The position numbers were made by a program, and so were the translations under genes. Source: Mesobacterium pallidum (GTDB taxonomy: Bacteria > Pseudomonadota > Alphaproteobacteria > Rhodobacterales > Rhodobacteraceae). Taken from it: 45,479 nt of DNA. The notes beneath the pieces are model-generated. The model saw only the letters and a list, made by a program, of their open reading frames with translations, searched no databases and was not told the origin of the DNA. Of the stretch, positions 21,001 to 28,289 are shown piece by piece. The stretch spans positions 1 through 45,479 of the forward strand of contig NZ_JAIMID010000034.1 of assembly GCF_019966535.1 (NCBI RefSeq), read 5' to 3'. Numbering within the stretch: the stretch's first letter is position 1; the number at the start of each line of letters is the position of its first letter.

Positions 21001-21513
21001 CGGGATGCCACGACGGATGCCGAGGTGTTCAGGGTGCTGGGTGACCGCATCCAGGCGCTGGCCAAGACGCATGCGCTGCTGACCGCGGAATCCTGGTCCT
21101 ATGCCGACCTGCACGACCTGCTGGCCGCAGAGACCACCCTGATCTACGGCGCGGACCGCGTCGGCCTGTCCGGCCCGCCGATCCGCGTGACGGCCGATGC
21201 GGCGCTGGCCATCAGCATGGCCTCGCACGAGCTGTCGACCAATGCCGCGAAATACGGCGCCTTCTCGGTCGAGGACGGTCGCGTCGACCTTGCCTGGTCC
21301 CGGATCACCGATGCCGAGGGCGACCGGTTGCGCATCGAATGGCGCGAAAGTGGCGGCCCCCGGGTCGAGGCGCCGGAACGCAGCGGATTTGGCAGCAAGC
21401 TGATCAAGTCGACGATCGAGGGGAACTTGCCGGGAAAAGTCGACTATTCCTGGGAACCAGGCGGGCTCCGCGTGGTTGTCAACGTAGATTTCTCCTCCGT
21501 GTCGCCTGCCTAA
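18091..21513 (+). CDS. CheB-CheR-PAS-HWE/HisKA_2 hybrid sensor kinase
   Basis: 1140 residues. The order is: a CheB methylesterase domain (1-190; VGASAGGLEAF, IQHLDPDH, GTGSDGANG); a CheR methyltransferase domain (about 203-470; TSFFRDPEHF, SAM motif VAGCSTGEEAYS, SCRNVMIYL); a long coiled coil (about 623-700) rich in EELxxxNEEL; two PAS domains; and a C-terminal kinase with phosphoacceptor His953 in ELEHRVKNMLANV and N box Asn1051 in ELSTNAAKYG. Such kinases phosphorylate stand-alone receivers and often feed the general stress response rather than chemotaxis. The ATG at 18091 has no strong Shine-Dalgarno; a GTG at 18076 is an alternative. The receiver gene follows after 11 bases. Confidence 0.92.
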   Translation: MPQTPIFVAVGASAGGLEAFQQLVKGLPDEHDLIIVLIQHLDPDHESLMPELIAARTGSKVRSVANGMTAEPGTIYLMPPGYEMQIKGLTFELVEFAKPRGLRRPIDRFFHSLAHEHGDHVCAVVLSGTGSDGANGAREIKGQGGLVLVQDPAQAKYDGMPQSVLDLSGADVTARAEDIIEVVQDYFSLRGDVVGELSTDQEFLARILRHVRYRTGHDFSDYKEATMLRRVAVRMSVLDLASPQDYMRHIVESKGEAELLFRDLLINVTSFFRDPEHFDTLRQQVVPDLVETAEEAGDIRVWVAGCSTGEEAYSIAMLLAEEISRVGKLVNVVIFGTDIDEQALAIARAGRYSDTLVDAVPEPLRERYFRATSDGYEVGPRLREMVRFSRHSFIKDPPFSKLDMVSCRNVMIYLRDNLQELSLRVFHYALEERGYLFLGPSENPKTVADLFAESQSRARIFRRRPGGAKPLNLGLMSNHVGGRPSTSRAEQREADALSNVERTVLNEFAPAYFHVSPGGEVIYTSASASRFLAVRGGKLTTNLFSLVRPELESVFRRAARIDAKSGSTSELEFQGEIAGRTERLVIASRRMEDGSQLFVIRDQLQIVEGRPRIDAESDGRDSQYLRQLEEELDSAKQEIRTTVEELETSNEELKSSNEEMMSMNEELQSANEELTTINDELQEKLRELNQLNIDLNNFVSSARVPTVFMDDELRLKRFTPEARLFFSFSEADLGRPMTDLSSEIDQDRLLALCAQVIETQVELSEEFETRNGETHLVVQVMPYSPDGHQGRGAVVTLQDVTTLRAAVETAEQAKAEAQHQKDEVERVYRTSPLAMGLIDPDMRYVRLNQKLAEINGAPLEDHIGRTVREIIPDVADQTEALVRQVLETREPIHGQRVTGSNRSEPDVTHIWESDWLPFYRGDALRGVSVTVREITDEVTMADNLREIMRELEHRVKNMLANVNALVNRAARDATTDAEVFRVLGDRIQALAKTHALLTAESWSYADLHDLLAAETTLIYGADRVGLSGPPIRVTADAALAISMASHELSTNAAKYGAFSVEDGRVDLAWSRITDAEGDRLRIEWRESGGPRVEAPERSGFGSKLIKSTIEGNLPGKVDYSWEPGGLRVVVNVDFSSVSPA

Positions 21514-21524
21514 CAAGGAAGTCC

Positions 21525-21896
21525 ATGTTCGAAGACTGCAAGATACTCTACCTCGAAGATGAAATCCTGATTGCACTGGACACCAGCGAACACCTCGAGA
21601 CCCTGGGCTTTGACAGCGTCGTCATGGCGCACCGGCTGGACCAGGCCCGCGAGGCGGCGGCGACCACGACCTTCGACTTTGCCCTGCTGGACATCAACGT
21701 CGACCGGGGCCAGACCAGCCTCTCGCTTGGCGAGGATCTGAACCGGACCGGCGTGGTGGTGATCTACGCCTCGGGCAGCAGCGAAAAGGCCACGGACCTG
21801 CGCGCCGACGGCTGCCTGTTCCTCGACAAGCCCCTGTCCCTCACGGTGCTGACCGATACGCTGAGGCAACTGCAGACGGACAGGTTGACGGCCTAG
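21525..21896 (+). CDS. Single-domain response regulator
   Basis: 123 residues, a receiver domain with no output domain. The acidic pocket is Glu11-Asp12-Glu13, the phosphoacceptor is Asp56 in FALLDINVD and the conserved lysine is Lys102 in FLDKPLS. The ATG at 21525 has AAGGAA at good spacing, 11 bases after the hybrid-kinase stop, so the two are co-transcribed and probably partners. It resembles receivers paired with HWE kinases, which act through protein contacts or as phosphate sinks. Confidence 0.9.
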   Translation: MFEDCKILYLEDEILIALDTSEHLETLGFDSVVMAHRLDQAREAAATTTFDFALLDINVDRGQTSLSLGEDLNRTGVVVIYASGSSEKATDLRADGCLFLDKPLSLTVLTDTLRQLQTDRLTA

Positions 21897-22448
21897 GGGC
21901 GGCTCGGTCAGCGGCCCCGCCTGCTGCCACCAGGCGGCTGCCCGCAACATCTTGGCAATGCATTTTGTTGGATCGCCAATTCGGTGCGGGGCTGGGGACG
22001 ACACCTTGCCCCCGCACCTTCTTCGTCGTCGGCGCCGGGGTAGCCTGTCATGCTGGGATGCCCAGCGTCTTGGCGCGTGACGGCAGTCAAGCCAGGCCAA
22101 CCGCCGGGTCAGGAAAGCCGCCTCACGGTCAGGGCAAGTGGCGGAGGGATTGCAACGAATAACGAACTCTCTCCGTTCTTGGCAGCGACGATGCTGATGG
22201 CTGGTCCCTTTCCGCATCGCCGGCGTGAGTGCAGCCCGGAAATTGGGCGCGCACCCTTCGCCTGCGCGCAGGTCAGCGCGGGAGCGCGGCGTGGACAGGG
22301 ACAAGAGTGCGCGCGCTGCCATGTCCATGTCCTGGACTTCGACCGCAAGGTTCGCCCACCTGGCGCAGCGCAATACCTCGCTCATCCGCCGCCTCGGTTC
22401 AGCCGCCGTCGTTGACCACACAGGAACCTGTGCCCGCGCGCCTTTCGG
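21897..22448. other. 550-base gap without a supported gene
   Basis: This is the space between the response-regulator gene and the convergent LysR gene. The first 25 bases can form an imperfect GC-rich hairpin (GGGGCGGC with GCGGCCCC) that may terminate the kinase operon. The rest has only short overlapping open frames with arginine- and proline-rich, non-protein-like composition. No RNA gene or insertion sequence was recognised. Confidence 0.5.
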
Positions 22449-23348
22449 TCAGCCCTCGCGCTCACGGACAAGACTATGGAGTTCATCGATCAAGCATGAG
22501 ACTGCGGGAAGATCCAGCGAGCTCTTGCGGATGTAGGCCGCGGTGCGATTGCGTTCGATCGGAGGATCGGTGCGCAAGACGCGCAGTCCGCTGGATTCGA
22601 CCAGGCCCGAGATTTGCAACGGGGCCAGCATCTTCAGCCCCATGTGGCGCACGACGTCGAGCGCCGTGGCGAAAGAGGTGGAGCGTGCCGCGATATGCGG
22701 CGTGCCGAGGCGGTGGGTGGCGTAGTAGCGCCGCAGGATCGGCACGTTGGTCGTGGCTGCGCTGTGCGCGACCCATTTGAACTGGGCCATGTCTTTGGGC
22801 TGAAGCATACCGCGTGCGCAGACCGGATCGGTCGCCAGCAGGAACACCGCGAGCTCCACGTGAGAGACCGGGATCACCGCGATCAGGTCGTCCATCTCGA
22901 CTGTTTCCATCGGGCCCAGCACGACGTCCAGATCACCGTCCATCAACATCGGCAGGGTGACGGCGTTGAGATCGGAGACCATGTCGTAAGTGAGCGCAGG
23001 GAAATGTGCATGCATCCGCGCCATCAGGGGCGCCACGTAGAGCAGGCTGAAGAATGGCGCGGCCCCGATGCGCAGCGTGTCGAGCCCGGCGCCGGCGATG
23101 GCGCGCACCTCTTCCATGGCCTGGCGGTATTCCTGGTCGATCCGGCGGGCGCGGGCGAGAAACTTTTCGCCCGCTGCCGTCAGCGACATTCCGCGCCGGT
23201 GTCGTGTGAACAAGCGCGCGCCCAACTCGCTTTCAAGGTTCGAGAGCCGCTTGGTCAGCGATGGCTGTGCGAGCGCGATCCGGTCGGCCGCCTTTGACAG
23301 GTTTCCCTCGGCGGCGATGGCCAAAAAGGCCCGGAGATTGCGATCCAC
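22449..23348 (-). CDS. LysR-family transcriptional regulator
   Basis: 299 residues. The N-terminal winged helix (residues 1-60) has the LysR helix-turn-helix FLAIAAEGNLSKAADRIALAQPSLTKRLSNLE. A periplasmic-binding-protein-like effector domain runs from about residue 90. The start is a GTG at 23348 with AAAGG about ten bases upstream. It is divergent from the sulfatase-tct operon across 97 bases, the classic layout for a LysR protein that controls its neighbour in response to the imported substrate or an intermediate. A 14-bp palindrome in the shared region is the likely binding site. Confidence 0.93.
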   Translation of the reverse strand: MDRNLRAFLAIAAEGNLSKAADRIALAQPSLTKRLSNLESELGARLFTRHRRGMSLTAAGEKFLARARRIDQEYRQAMEEVRAIAGAGLDTLRIGAAPFFSLLYVAPLMARMHAHFPALTYDMVSDLNAVTLPMLMDGDLDVVLGPMETVEMDDLIAVIPVSHVELAVFLLATDPVCARGMLQPKDMAQFKWVAHSAATTNVPILRRYYATHRLGTPHIAARSTSFATALDVVRHMGLKMLAPLQISGLVESSGLRVLRTDPPIERNRTAAYIRKSSLDLPAVSCLIDELHSLVREREG

Positions 23349-23380
23349 GTGGCATTACCTTTCTCTATCTCACAACCACT

Positions 23381-23394
23381 TAAAATCGATTTTA
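23381..23394. promoter_or_regulatory. Candidate LysR operator
   Basis: TAAAATCGATTTTA is a perfect 14-bp palindrome and the most AT-rich stretch in the LysR-sulfatase intergenic region. It has the T-Nx-A dyad form seen in LysR operators, with 12 rather than the usual 11 bases between T and A. It lies 33 bases from the regulator start and 52 bases from the sulfatase start. Confidence 0.5.
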
Positions 23395-23445
23395 CAGGAA
23401 TGATCAATCGCGCCAGTTTGTGCGCAACACGTCTGGGAGGATCTT

Positions 23446-25038
23446 ATGCGCACAATCTTCGTTCTGTTCGATTCGCTGAACCGGACGGCTTTGGGCGCCT
23501 ATGGCAAAAGCGCAATTCCGACCCCGAACTTCGACCGTTTCGCGGCGCGCTCGGTGACATTCGACACGCATTACGTCGGCTCGTTGCCCTGCATGCCCGC
23601 GCGGCGCGACATGCACACCGGGCGCCTCAACTTTACCCACCGCCCCTGGGGCCCGCTGGAGCCCTTCGACAATTCCTATGCGCGCCTGCTCAGCACGGCC
23701 GGGGTCTATTCGCACCTGATTTCCGACCATCTGCACTATTTCGAGAACGGTGGCTGGGGCTATGCACAGGCCTTCGACAGTTGGGATTTCGTCCGCGGCC
23801 AGGAATACGATCCGAAAACCGTGATGACCGTGCCGCCGGTGCAGCGCATCCGTGAAAGGTTCGACTCTCGCCACTACCCGACAGACGGCATGGAAGAGGG
23901 CAAGACCGCGACCCGCTGGAACCTGCAGCAAGACGTCTGGAAGCGCAGCCGCCATGCAATCAACCGGATCGAGCCGTGGGAGGAAGACGAGTTCCCGACT
24001 GCCAGGTGCTTTGCGCGTGCGTTCGACTTTCTTGATCGCAACAAGGCCAATGACGACTGGTTCCTGCAGCTCGAGTGCTTCGACCCGCATGAGCCCTTCG
24101 ACGCGCCGGACCGCTTCAAGGAGATGTTCGCCACCGGCTACAACGGCCCCGTGCTCAACTGGCCGCTTTACGAACGGTGCACCGAGAGCGCCGAGGAGGT
24201 GGCCGAGATCCGGGCGAATTACGCGGCACTCGTCGCGATGTGCGATGAGTATTTTGGCCGGTTGCTGGACTGGATGGATGCCAATGACGCCTGGCAGGAT
24301 ACGACGCTGATCCTGACCACCGATCATGGCTTCCTGCTGGGCGAACACGAGTGGTGGGCCAAGAACCGGATGCCCTACTACGAGGAAATCTCGCATATCC
24401 CGATGATGATCGCGCATCCTGACCATGCGGCGCGCGGCGGTGCACGGGTCGGCGCGTTGACCCAGACCACCGACCTGATGCCGACCATCCTCGGGTTGCA
24501 CGACGTGCCCGTTCCGCCCGAAGTGCGGGCGCATTCGGTCCTTCCCTTGCTGGACGGCGGCACCTCGGGGCGGGAGACGGCCATCCTGGGCATGTTCGCA
24601 GGGCCGGTCTGCGTGACCGATGGGCGCTTTACCTATTTCCTGTTTCCGGGCAGCGCTGATCCGTCGTCGCTTCCGCTTTACACGTTGATGCCGTCCCATC
24701 TGGAAGAGATGTTCTCGATCGCGGAACTGGCGAGCGCGGAGATGTCGGCGGGGTTCGACTTTACCAAGGGGGCGCCGCTGATGCGGGTCACGATGCCCCG
24801 GGCCAACGGCTCCTCGGGCATCGACATCGGCGCGAACTGGGCCAAGGGCAACGTGCTGTACGACCTGGCTACCGATCCGGGCCAGGTGCGCCCGGTCAAG
24901 GACGCGCGCACCGTAGACCGGTTGACGGCGGCGATCCTCGAACATTTCGCGGCTCACGACGCGCCCGACGAGCTTTATCGACACTACGGGCTAAGCCAAC
25001 CCGGTCTGGCGGCGCAAGGCACCAAGGCCAACGGTTGA
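23446..25038 (+). CDS. Type I sulfatase, cytoplasmic
   Basis: 530 residues. The N-terminal alkaline-phosphatase-like core has the metal-site segment FVLFDSLNRTALGAYG. The sulfatase signature C-M-P-A-R at residues 49-53 has Cys49, which is converted to formylglycine in this family. Later metal ligands lie in TTDHGFLLGEHEWWAKN. It hydrolyses a sulfate ester; the substrate is unknown. There is no signal peptide, so hydrolysis probably happens inside the cell after uptake. The start has GGGAGG well placed. It is first in an operon with the tctCBA transporter and a hydrolase. Its maturation needs a formylglycine-generating enzyme, not encoded in this window. Confidence 0.88.
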   Translation: MRTIFVLFDSLNRTALGAYGKSAIPTPNFDRFAARSVTFDTHYVGSLPCMPARRDMHTGRLNFTHRPWGPLEPFDNSYARLLSTAGVYSHLISDHLHYFENGGWGYAQAFDSWDFVRGQEYDPKTVMTVPPVQRIRERFDSRHYPTDGMEEGKTATRWNLQQDVWKRSRHAINRIEPWEEDEFPTARCFARAFDFLDRNKANDDWFLQLECFDPHEPFDAPDRFKEMFATGYNGPVLNWPLYERCTESAEEVAEIRANYAALVAMCDEYFGRLLDWMDANDAWQDTTLILTTDHGFLLGEHEWWAKNRMPYYEEISHIPMMIAHPDHAARGGARVGALTQTTDLMPTILGLHDVPVPPEVRAHSVLPLLDGGTSGRETAILGMFAGPVCVTDGRFTYFLFPGSADPSSLPLYTLMPSHLEEMFSIAELASAEMSAGFDFTKGAPLMRVTMPRANGSSGIDIGANWAKGNVLYDLATDPGQVRPVKDARTVDRLTAAILEHFAAHDAPDELYRHYGLSQPGLAAQGTKANG

Positions 25039-25061
25039 TAGGAATACTGGAGGAGGAAACC

Positions 25062-26048
25062 ATGAAGACCATTCTGAACAGCGCCATTACGGCGCTCGCG
25101 CTTTCGACAGGCGCGGCGGCTGCGCAGGACTTTCCGCAGCGCACCATCGAGCTGATCTACCCCTGGGGACCGGGGAACGCCATGGCGGTCAGCCAGATCC
25201 TCGCCAAGGCAATGTCGGACGAACTCGGGGTGTCCGTTCCGGTGATCTCGACACCGGGTGCTGCCGGGACCAAGGCGTTTCTGACCGCGATGAACAAGCC
25301 CGCTGACGGCTATACCATCATCGACGGCTACGTTGCCCCGCTGGTGTTGCAACCCGTGCTCGGCAAGGCTGACTGGACCTACGAGGATTTCATCCCGCTG
25401 CACTCGGCCTTCTCGAACGCCTTCGCACTTGGGGTGCGGGCGGGCGAGGACCGCTGGGCGACGTTCGAAGAGATGATGGCCTACTGCAAGGAACATCCCG
25501 GCGAGCTGCGCTATACCTCGGGGTCGCGCAACAACCTGCCGCACATGGTCACGGCAAAGGCGCTGCAGGGCTATGATTGCGTGGCCCAGAACATTCCCTA
25601 TTCCGCCAATGCCGAGGGCATGTCCGACCTCAAGAACGGGGTGCTCGACTTCGGCATCGTCAACGTGGGCGAGTTCCAGCAGGCGGGCGACCAGTACAAC
25701 ATCCTGCTCGTGCTCTCCGAACTGCCGGAATCGGCCGAAATCTTCGGTGGCGCCGCCTCTATCACCGATCTGGGCATCGACCTCGGGCTTTCCGGCCTTG
25801 CCCCGATGGGCTGGGATTGGTGGATGGTCACCAAGGACACCCCGCAAGACCGCGTCGATGTGCTGCGCGATGTCATGGCCAAGGCGCTCGCCCGGCCCGA
25901 GGTGCAGGACAAGATCAAGGCGCTCGGCTTCGTGCCGCTGAAGTGGGACTACGATCAATATGCCGAGATCGTCGGCCCGGTCGCCGGTCAGCTCGAGGCC
26001 ATGGGCAATGCGCTGAAGTGGGAAGAGGAACAACTCGCCAAGCAATGA
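25062..26048 (+). CDS. tctC: Tripartite tricarboxylate transporter substrate-binding protein (TctC/Bug)
   Basis: 328 residues with a signal peptide (MKTILNSAITALALSTGAAAA, cleavage before QDFPQ). The mature protein begins with the Bug-family pattern FPQRTIELIYPWGPGNAM, continues with STPGAAGTKAF and ADGYTI, and has the typical length. It captures a carboxylated substrate in the periplasm for the TctAB permease. The ATG at 25062 has AGGAGG at seven bases. It follows the sulfatase by 23 bases and precedes tctB. The substrate cannot be read from the sequence; the sulfatase suggests a sulfated organic acid. Confidence 0.9.
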   Translation: MKTILNSAITALALSTGAAAAQDFPQRTIELIYPWGPGNAMAVSQILAKAMSDELGVSVPVISTPGAAGTKAFLTAMNKPADGYTIIDGYVAPLVLQPVLGKADWTYEDFIPLHSAFSNAFALGVRAGEDRWATFEEMMAYCKEHPGELRYTSGSRNNLPHMVTAKALQGYDCVAQNIPYSANAEGMSDLKNGVLDFGIVNVGEFQQAGDQYNILLVLSELPESAEIFGGAASITDLGIDLGLSGLAPMGWDWWMVTKDTPQDRVDVLRDVMAKALARPEVQDKIKALGFVPLKWDYDQYAEIVGPVAGQLEAMGNALKWEEEQLAKQ

Positions 26049-26083
26049 CGGCCGTTGACCGAACCAGGGAAGGGAGGGCGAAG

Positions 26084-26581
26084 ATGAACATCACACCAAG
26101 ACAGGTTGAATGGCTGGTCATTGCCCTCCTTGTCGGCCTCGTCGCGCTGGTCTTTCAGCAGGCGGCGACCGACATGGCCGCGCAGGGCATCGCCCCGGGC
26201 GGCCCCTATGACAATGCCGCCGCCTATCCCAAGACGGTCGCCGTCGTGCTGGGCCTTCTGATCGCGGCGCAGGCGGCCGTGCAGCTGTTCGGCGCTGCTC
26301 CGCCCCAGGATGAGGATGGCGGCGTGCCGCTGCGCAAGCTCGTCCGACCGGCGGCGCTGATCTTCATTTTCGGCCTCTACCTCGGAACCCTCCCGCTGCT
26401 GGGCTACCACGTCGCAACGCCGCTGATGCTGGGCGCGCTCATGGTGCTCTGTGGCCTTCGCCGCCCGCTCGCCATTGCCCTGCCCGCGCTGCTGGTGTCC
26501 TTCGGCGCGGCTTACGTCTTCGAGGCCTGGCTCAAGATCGTCCTGCCGGGCGGCCTGTTCCACCTCAACATGGTGTGGTGA
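26084..26581 (+). CDS. tctB: Tripartite tricarboxylate transporter small permease (TctB)
   Basis: 165 residues with four predicted membrane helices: WLVIALLVGLVALVF, VAVVLGLLIAAQAAV, ALIFIFGLYLGTLPLLGY and the C-terminal pair-like segment ALPALLVSFGAAYVFE. This is the size and layout of TctB. The ATG at 26084 is chosen for its GGGAGG Shine-Dalgarno. An ATG at 26045 overlapping the tctC stop would add 13 residues and cannot be excluded. It acts with TctA in the inner membrane. Confidence 0.85.
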   Translation: MNITPRQVEWLVIALLVGLVALVFQQAATDMAAQGIAPGGPYDNAAAYPKTVAVVLGLLIAAQAAVQLFGAAPPQDEDGGVPLRKLVRPAALIFIFGLYLGTLPLLGYHVATPLMLGALMVLCGLRRPLAIALPALLVSFGAAYVFEAWLKIVLPGGLFHLNMVW

Positions 26582-26582
26582 G

Positions 26583-28112
26583 ATGTTCGCAGACGCGCTT
26601 CTTGCCGGACTTGACCTGTTCCTGACCCCGCAATCCATGCTGCTTACCGTGCTGGGCGTGGTCTTCGGGCTGGTGATCGGCGCGCTGCCCGGTCTCGGGC
26701 CGCTGATGGGCATCGTCCTGATGCTGCCTTTCGCCGTCAGCCTGCCCCCCGTCGCGGCCATGGGATTCCTGATCGCCATAGCTGTCGGCGGCTCTTGCGG
26801 GGGCTCCGTATCGGCGATCCTCCTTCGCATTCCGGGCACGCCACTCGCTGCGGCGACGTTGTTTGACGGCTACCCCATGGCGCAAAAGGGCCGCGCGGCG
26901 GATGCCATCGGCATCGCCATATCGGCCTCGGCGCTGGGCGGTCTGTTCGGTGGCGTCGTGCTGATCCTCACCGCGCCGCTGCTTGCCAGCTTCGCCTCGA
27001 ACTTCGCACCGCCGGAATACACCATGCTTGCGCTGACCGGCCTGATCGCGATCGCGGTGGTGTCCGAGGGCTCGTTGCTGAAGGGGCTGATCACCGGCGC
27101 CATCGGTCTGCTGATCGCAACCATCGGGACCGACGAGTTTTCCACGGGCTACCGGTTCACCTTCGGCATCTTCGACATGCTGAACGGCTTTCACATCGTC
27201 GCGATCGTGGTGGGCATCTTCGCGATCTCCGAGATGGCGTCGCAGGTCATGGGCGGGGGGCTGAACGAAAAGCCCGATGTAAAGGCGGTGAGACCGGGCT
27301 TCCGCACGGTCTGGATGACGCTGAAGCACTGGAAGAACCTGCTGCGCTCCTCCACCATCGGCGCCGCCTTCGGGGCGTTGCCCGGCGTGGGCGGCACCAT
27401 CTCGTCCTTCTCGGCCTATGCCGTCGCCAAGGCGCTTTCGAAGCCTGAAGAAGGCTACGGCGCTGGCGCCGAGGGCGGGGTCGTGGCGACCGAGAGCGCG
27501 AACAACGCCACCGTCGGCGGGGCGCTGGTACCGACCCTGGCGCTGGGCATCCCCGGTGAGGCGGCGACGGCGGTGCTGATCGGGGCGATGCTGATCCTTG
27601 GCTTCTTCCCGGGCCCGGCGCTGTTTGCCAACCAGCCCGACATCGCCGGCGGCGTGTTCCTGGTTTACCTGTTCTCCAACGTGGCGCTGCTGTTTGTCGG
27701 CATCCTCGCCACCCCGGTTTTCGTGTGGGTGCTGAAGCTCAAGAAAAGCTATCTGATCCCGGTCGTCCTGCTGCTCTGCGCCGTCGGCACCTTCGCGCTG
27801 CAAAGCTCGGTGTTCGATTTGCGGGTGATGCTGGGCTTCGGTCTGCTCGGCATTCTGCTCCGTGGCGCTGGCTATCCACTGGCGCCGCTGGTCATCGGTG
27901 TGATCCTCGGTCCGCTGCTGGAGAACAACCTGCGCCGCTCGCTGCTGATCTCGCGCGAAGGCTACTGGATCTTTCTCGACCGCCCGGTGTCGGCCACCCT
28001 CGTGGTGATCAACCTGCTGCTTATCGGGGGCGCGACGTTTGTAACGATGCGCAGCCTGCGCCGCCGCAGGCAGGCCCCGCTGGTGGCGCGCACCAATGAC
28101 GCGGGGCGTTGA
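26583..28112 (+). CDS. tctA: Tripartite tricarboxylate transporter large permease (TctA)
   Basis: 509 residues, many membrane helices, the normal TctA length. The signature near the N-terminus, GALPGLGPLMGIVLMLPF, and its internal repeat, GALPGVGGTISSFSAY, mark the two family motifs. The segment ATESANNATVGGALVPTLALGIPG is also typical. The ATG lies one base after the tctB stop, so the two are translationally coupled. It forms the cation-coupled channel for the substrate delivered by TctC. Confidence 0.95.
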   Translation: MFADALLAGLDLFLTPQSMLLTVLGVVFGLVIGALPGLGPLMGIVLMLPFAVSLPPVAAMGFLIAIAVGGSCGGSVSAILLRIPGTPLAAATLFDGYPMAQKGRAADAIGIAISASALGGLFGGVVLILTAPLLASFASNFAPPEYTMLALTGLIAIAVVSEGSLLKGLITGAIGLLIATIGTDEFSTGYRFTFGIFDMLNGFHIVAIVVGIFAISEMASQVMGGGLNEKPDVKAVRPGFRTVWMTLKHWKNLLRSSTIGAAFGALPGVGGTISSFSAYAVAKALSKPEEGYGAGAEGGVVATESANNATVGGALVPTLALGIPGEAATAVLIGAMLILGFFPGPALFANQPDIAGGVFLVYLFSNVALLFVGILATPVFVWVLKLKKSYLIPVVLLLCAVGTFALQSSVFDLRVMLGFGLLGILLRGAGYPLAPLVIGVILGPLLENNLRRSLLISREGYWIFLDRPVSATLVVINLLLIGGATFVTMRSLRRRRQAPLVARTNDAGR

Positions 28113-28115
28113 GCC

Positions 28116-28289
28116 ATGGCGGATGGACGCAAGGAAAGCCCGATGACGCCCCCACCCGACCGCAAGAGGTCGTTCAGGCGCCTCTGGCAGCGCATTGCCA
28201 CCCGGCTCTGGCTGTCCAACACCTACGATCCGGCGCGACACTACATGCGCGGTCCCGGTCCGGCCAGCCAGCGCGGCACCAATGACTGA
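28116..28289 (+). CDS. Small basic protein in the tct operon
   Basis: 57 residues, not recognised. The start lies three bases after the tctA stop, and the end overlaps the hydrolase start by eight bases (ATGACTGA). The second ATG, codon 10 at 28143, has a better Shine-Dalgarno (AAGGAA) and would give 48 residues. The protein is arginine-rich (FRRLWQRIATRLWLSNTY) with an amphipathic helix and a conserved-looking tail YDPARHYMRGPG. It may be a small transporter accessory or serve mainly to couple translation of the hydrolase. The tight placement argues that it is real. Confidence 0.6.
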   Translation: MADGRKESPMTPPPDRKRSFRRLWQRIATRLWLSNTYDPARHYMRGPGPASQRGTND

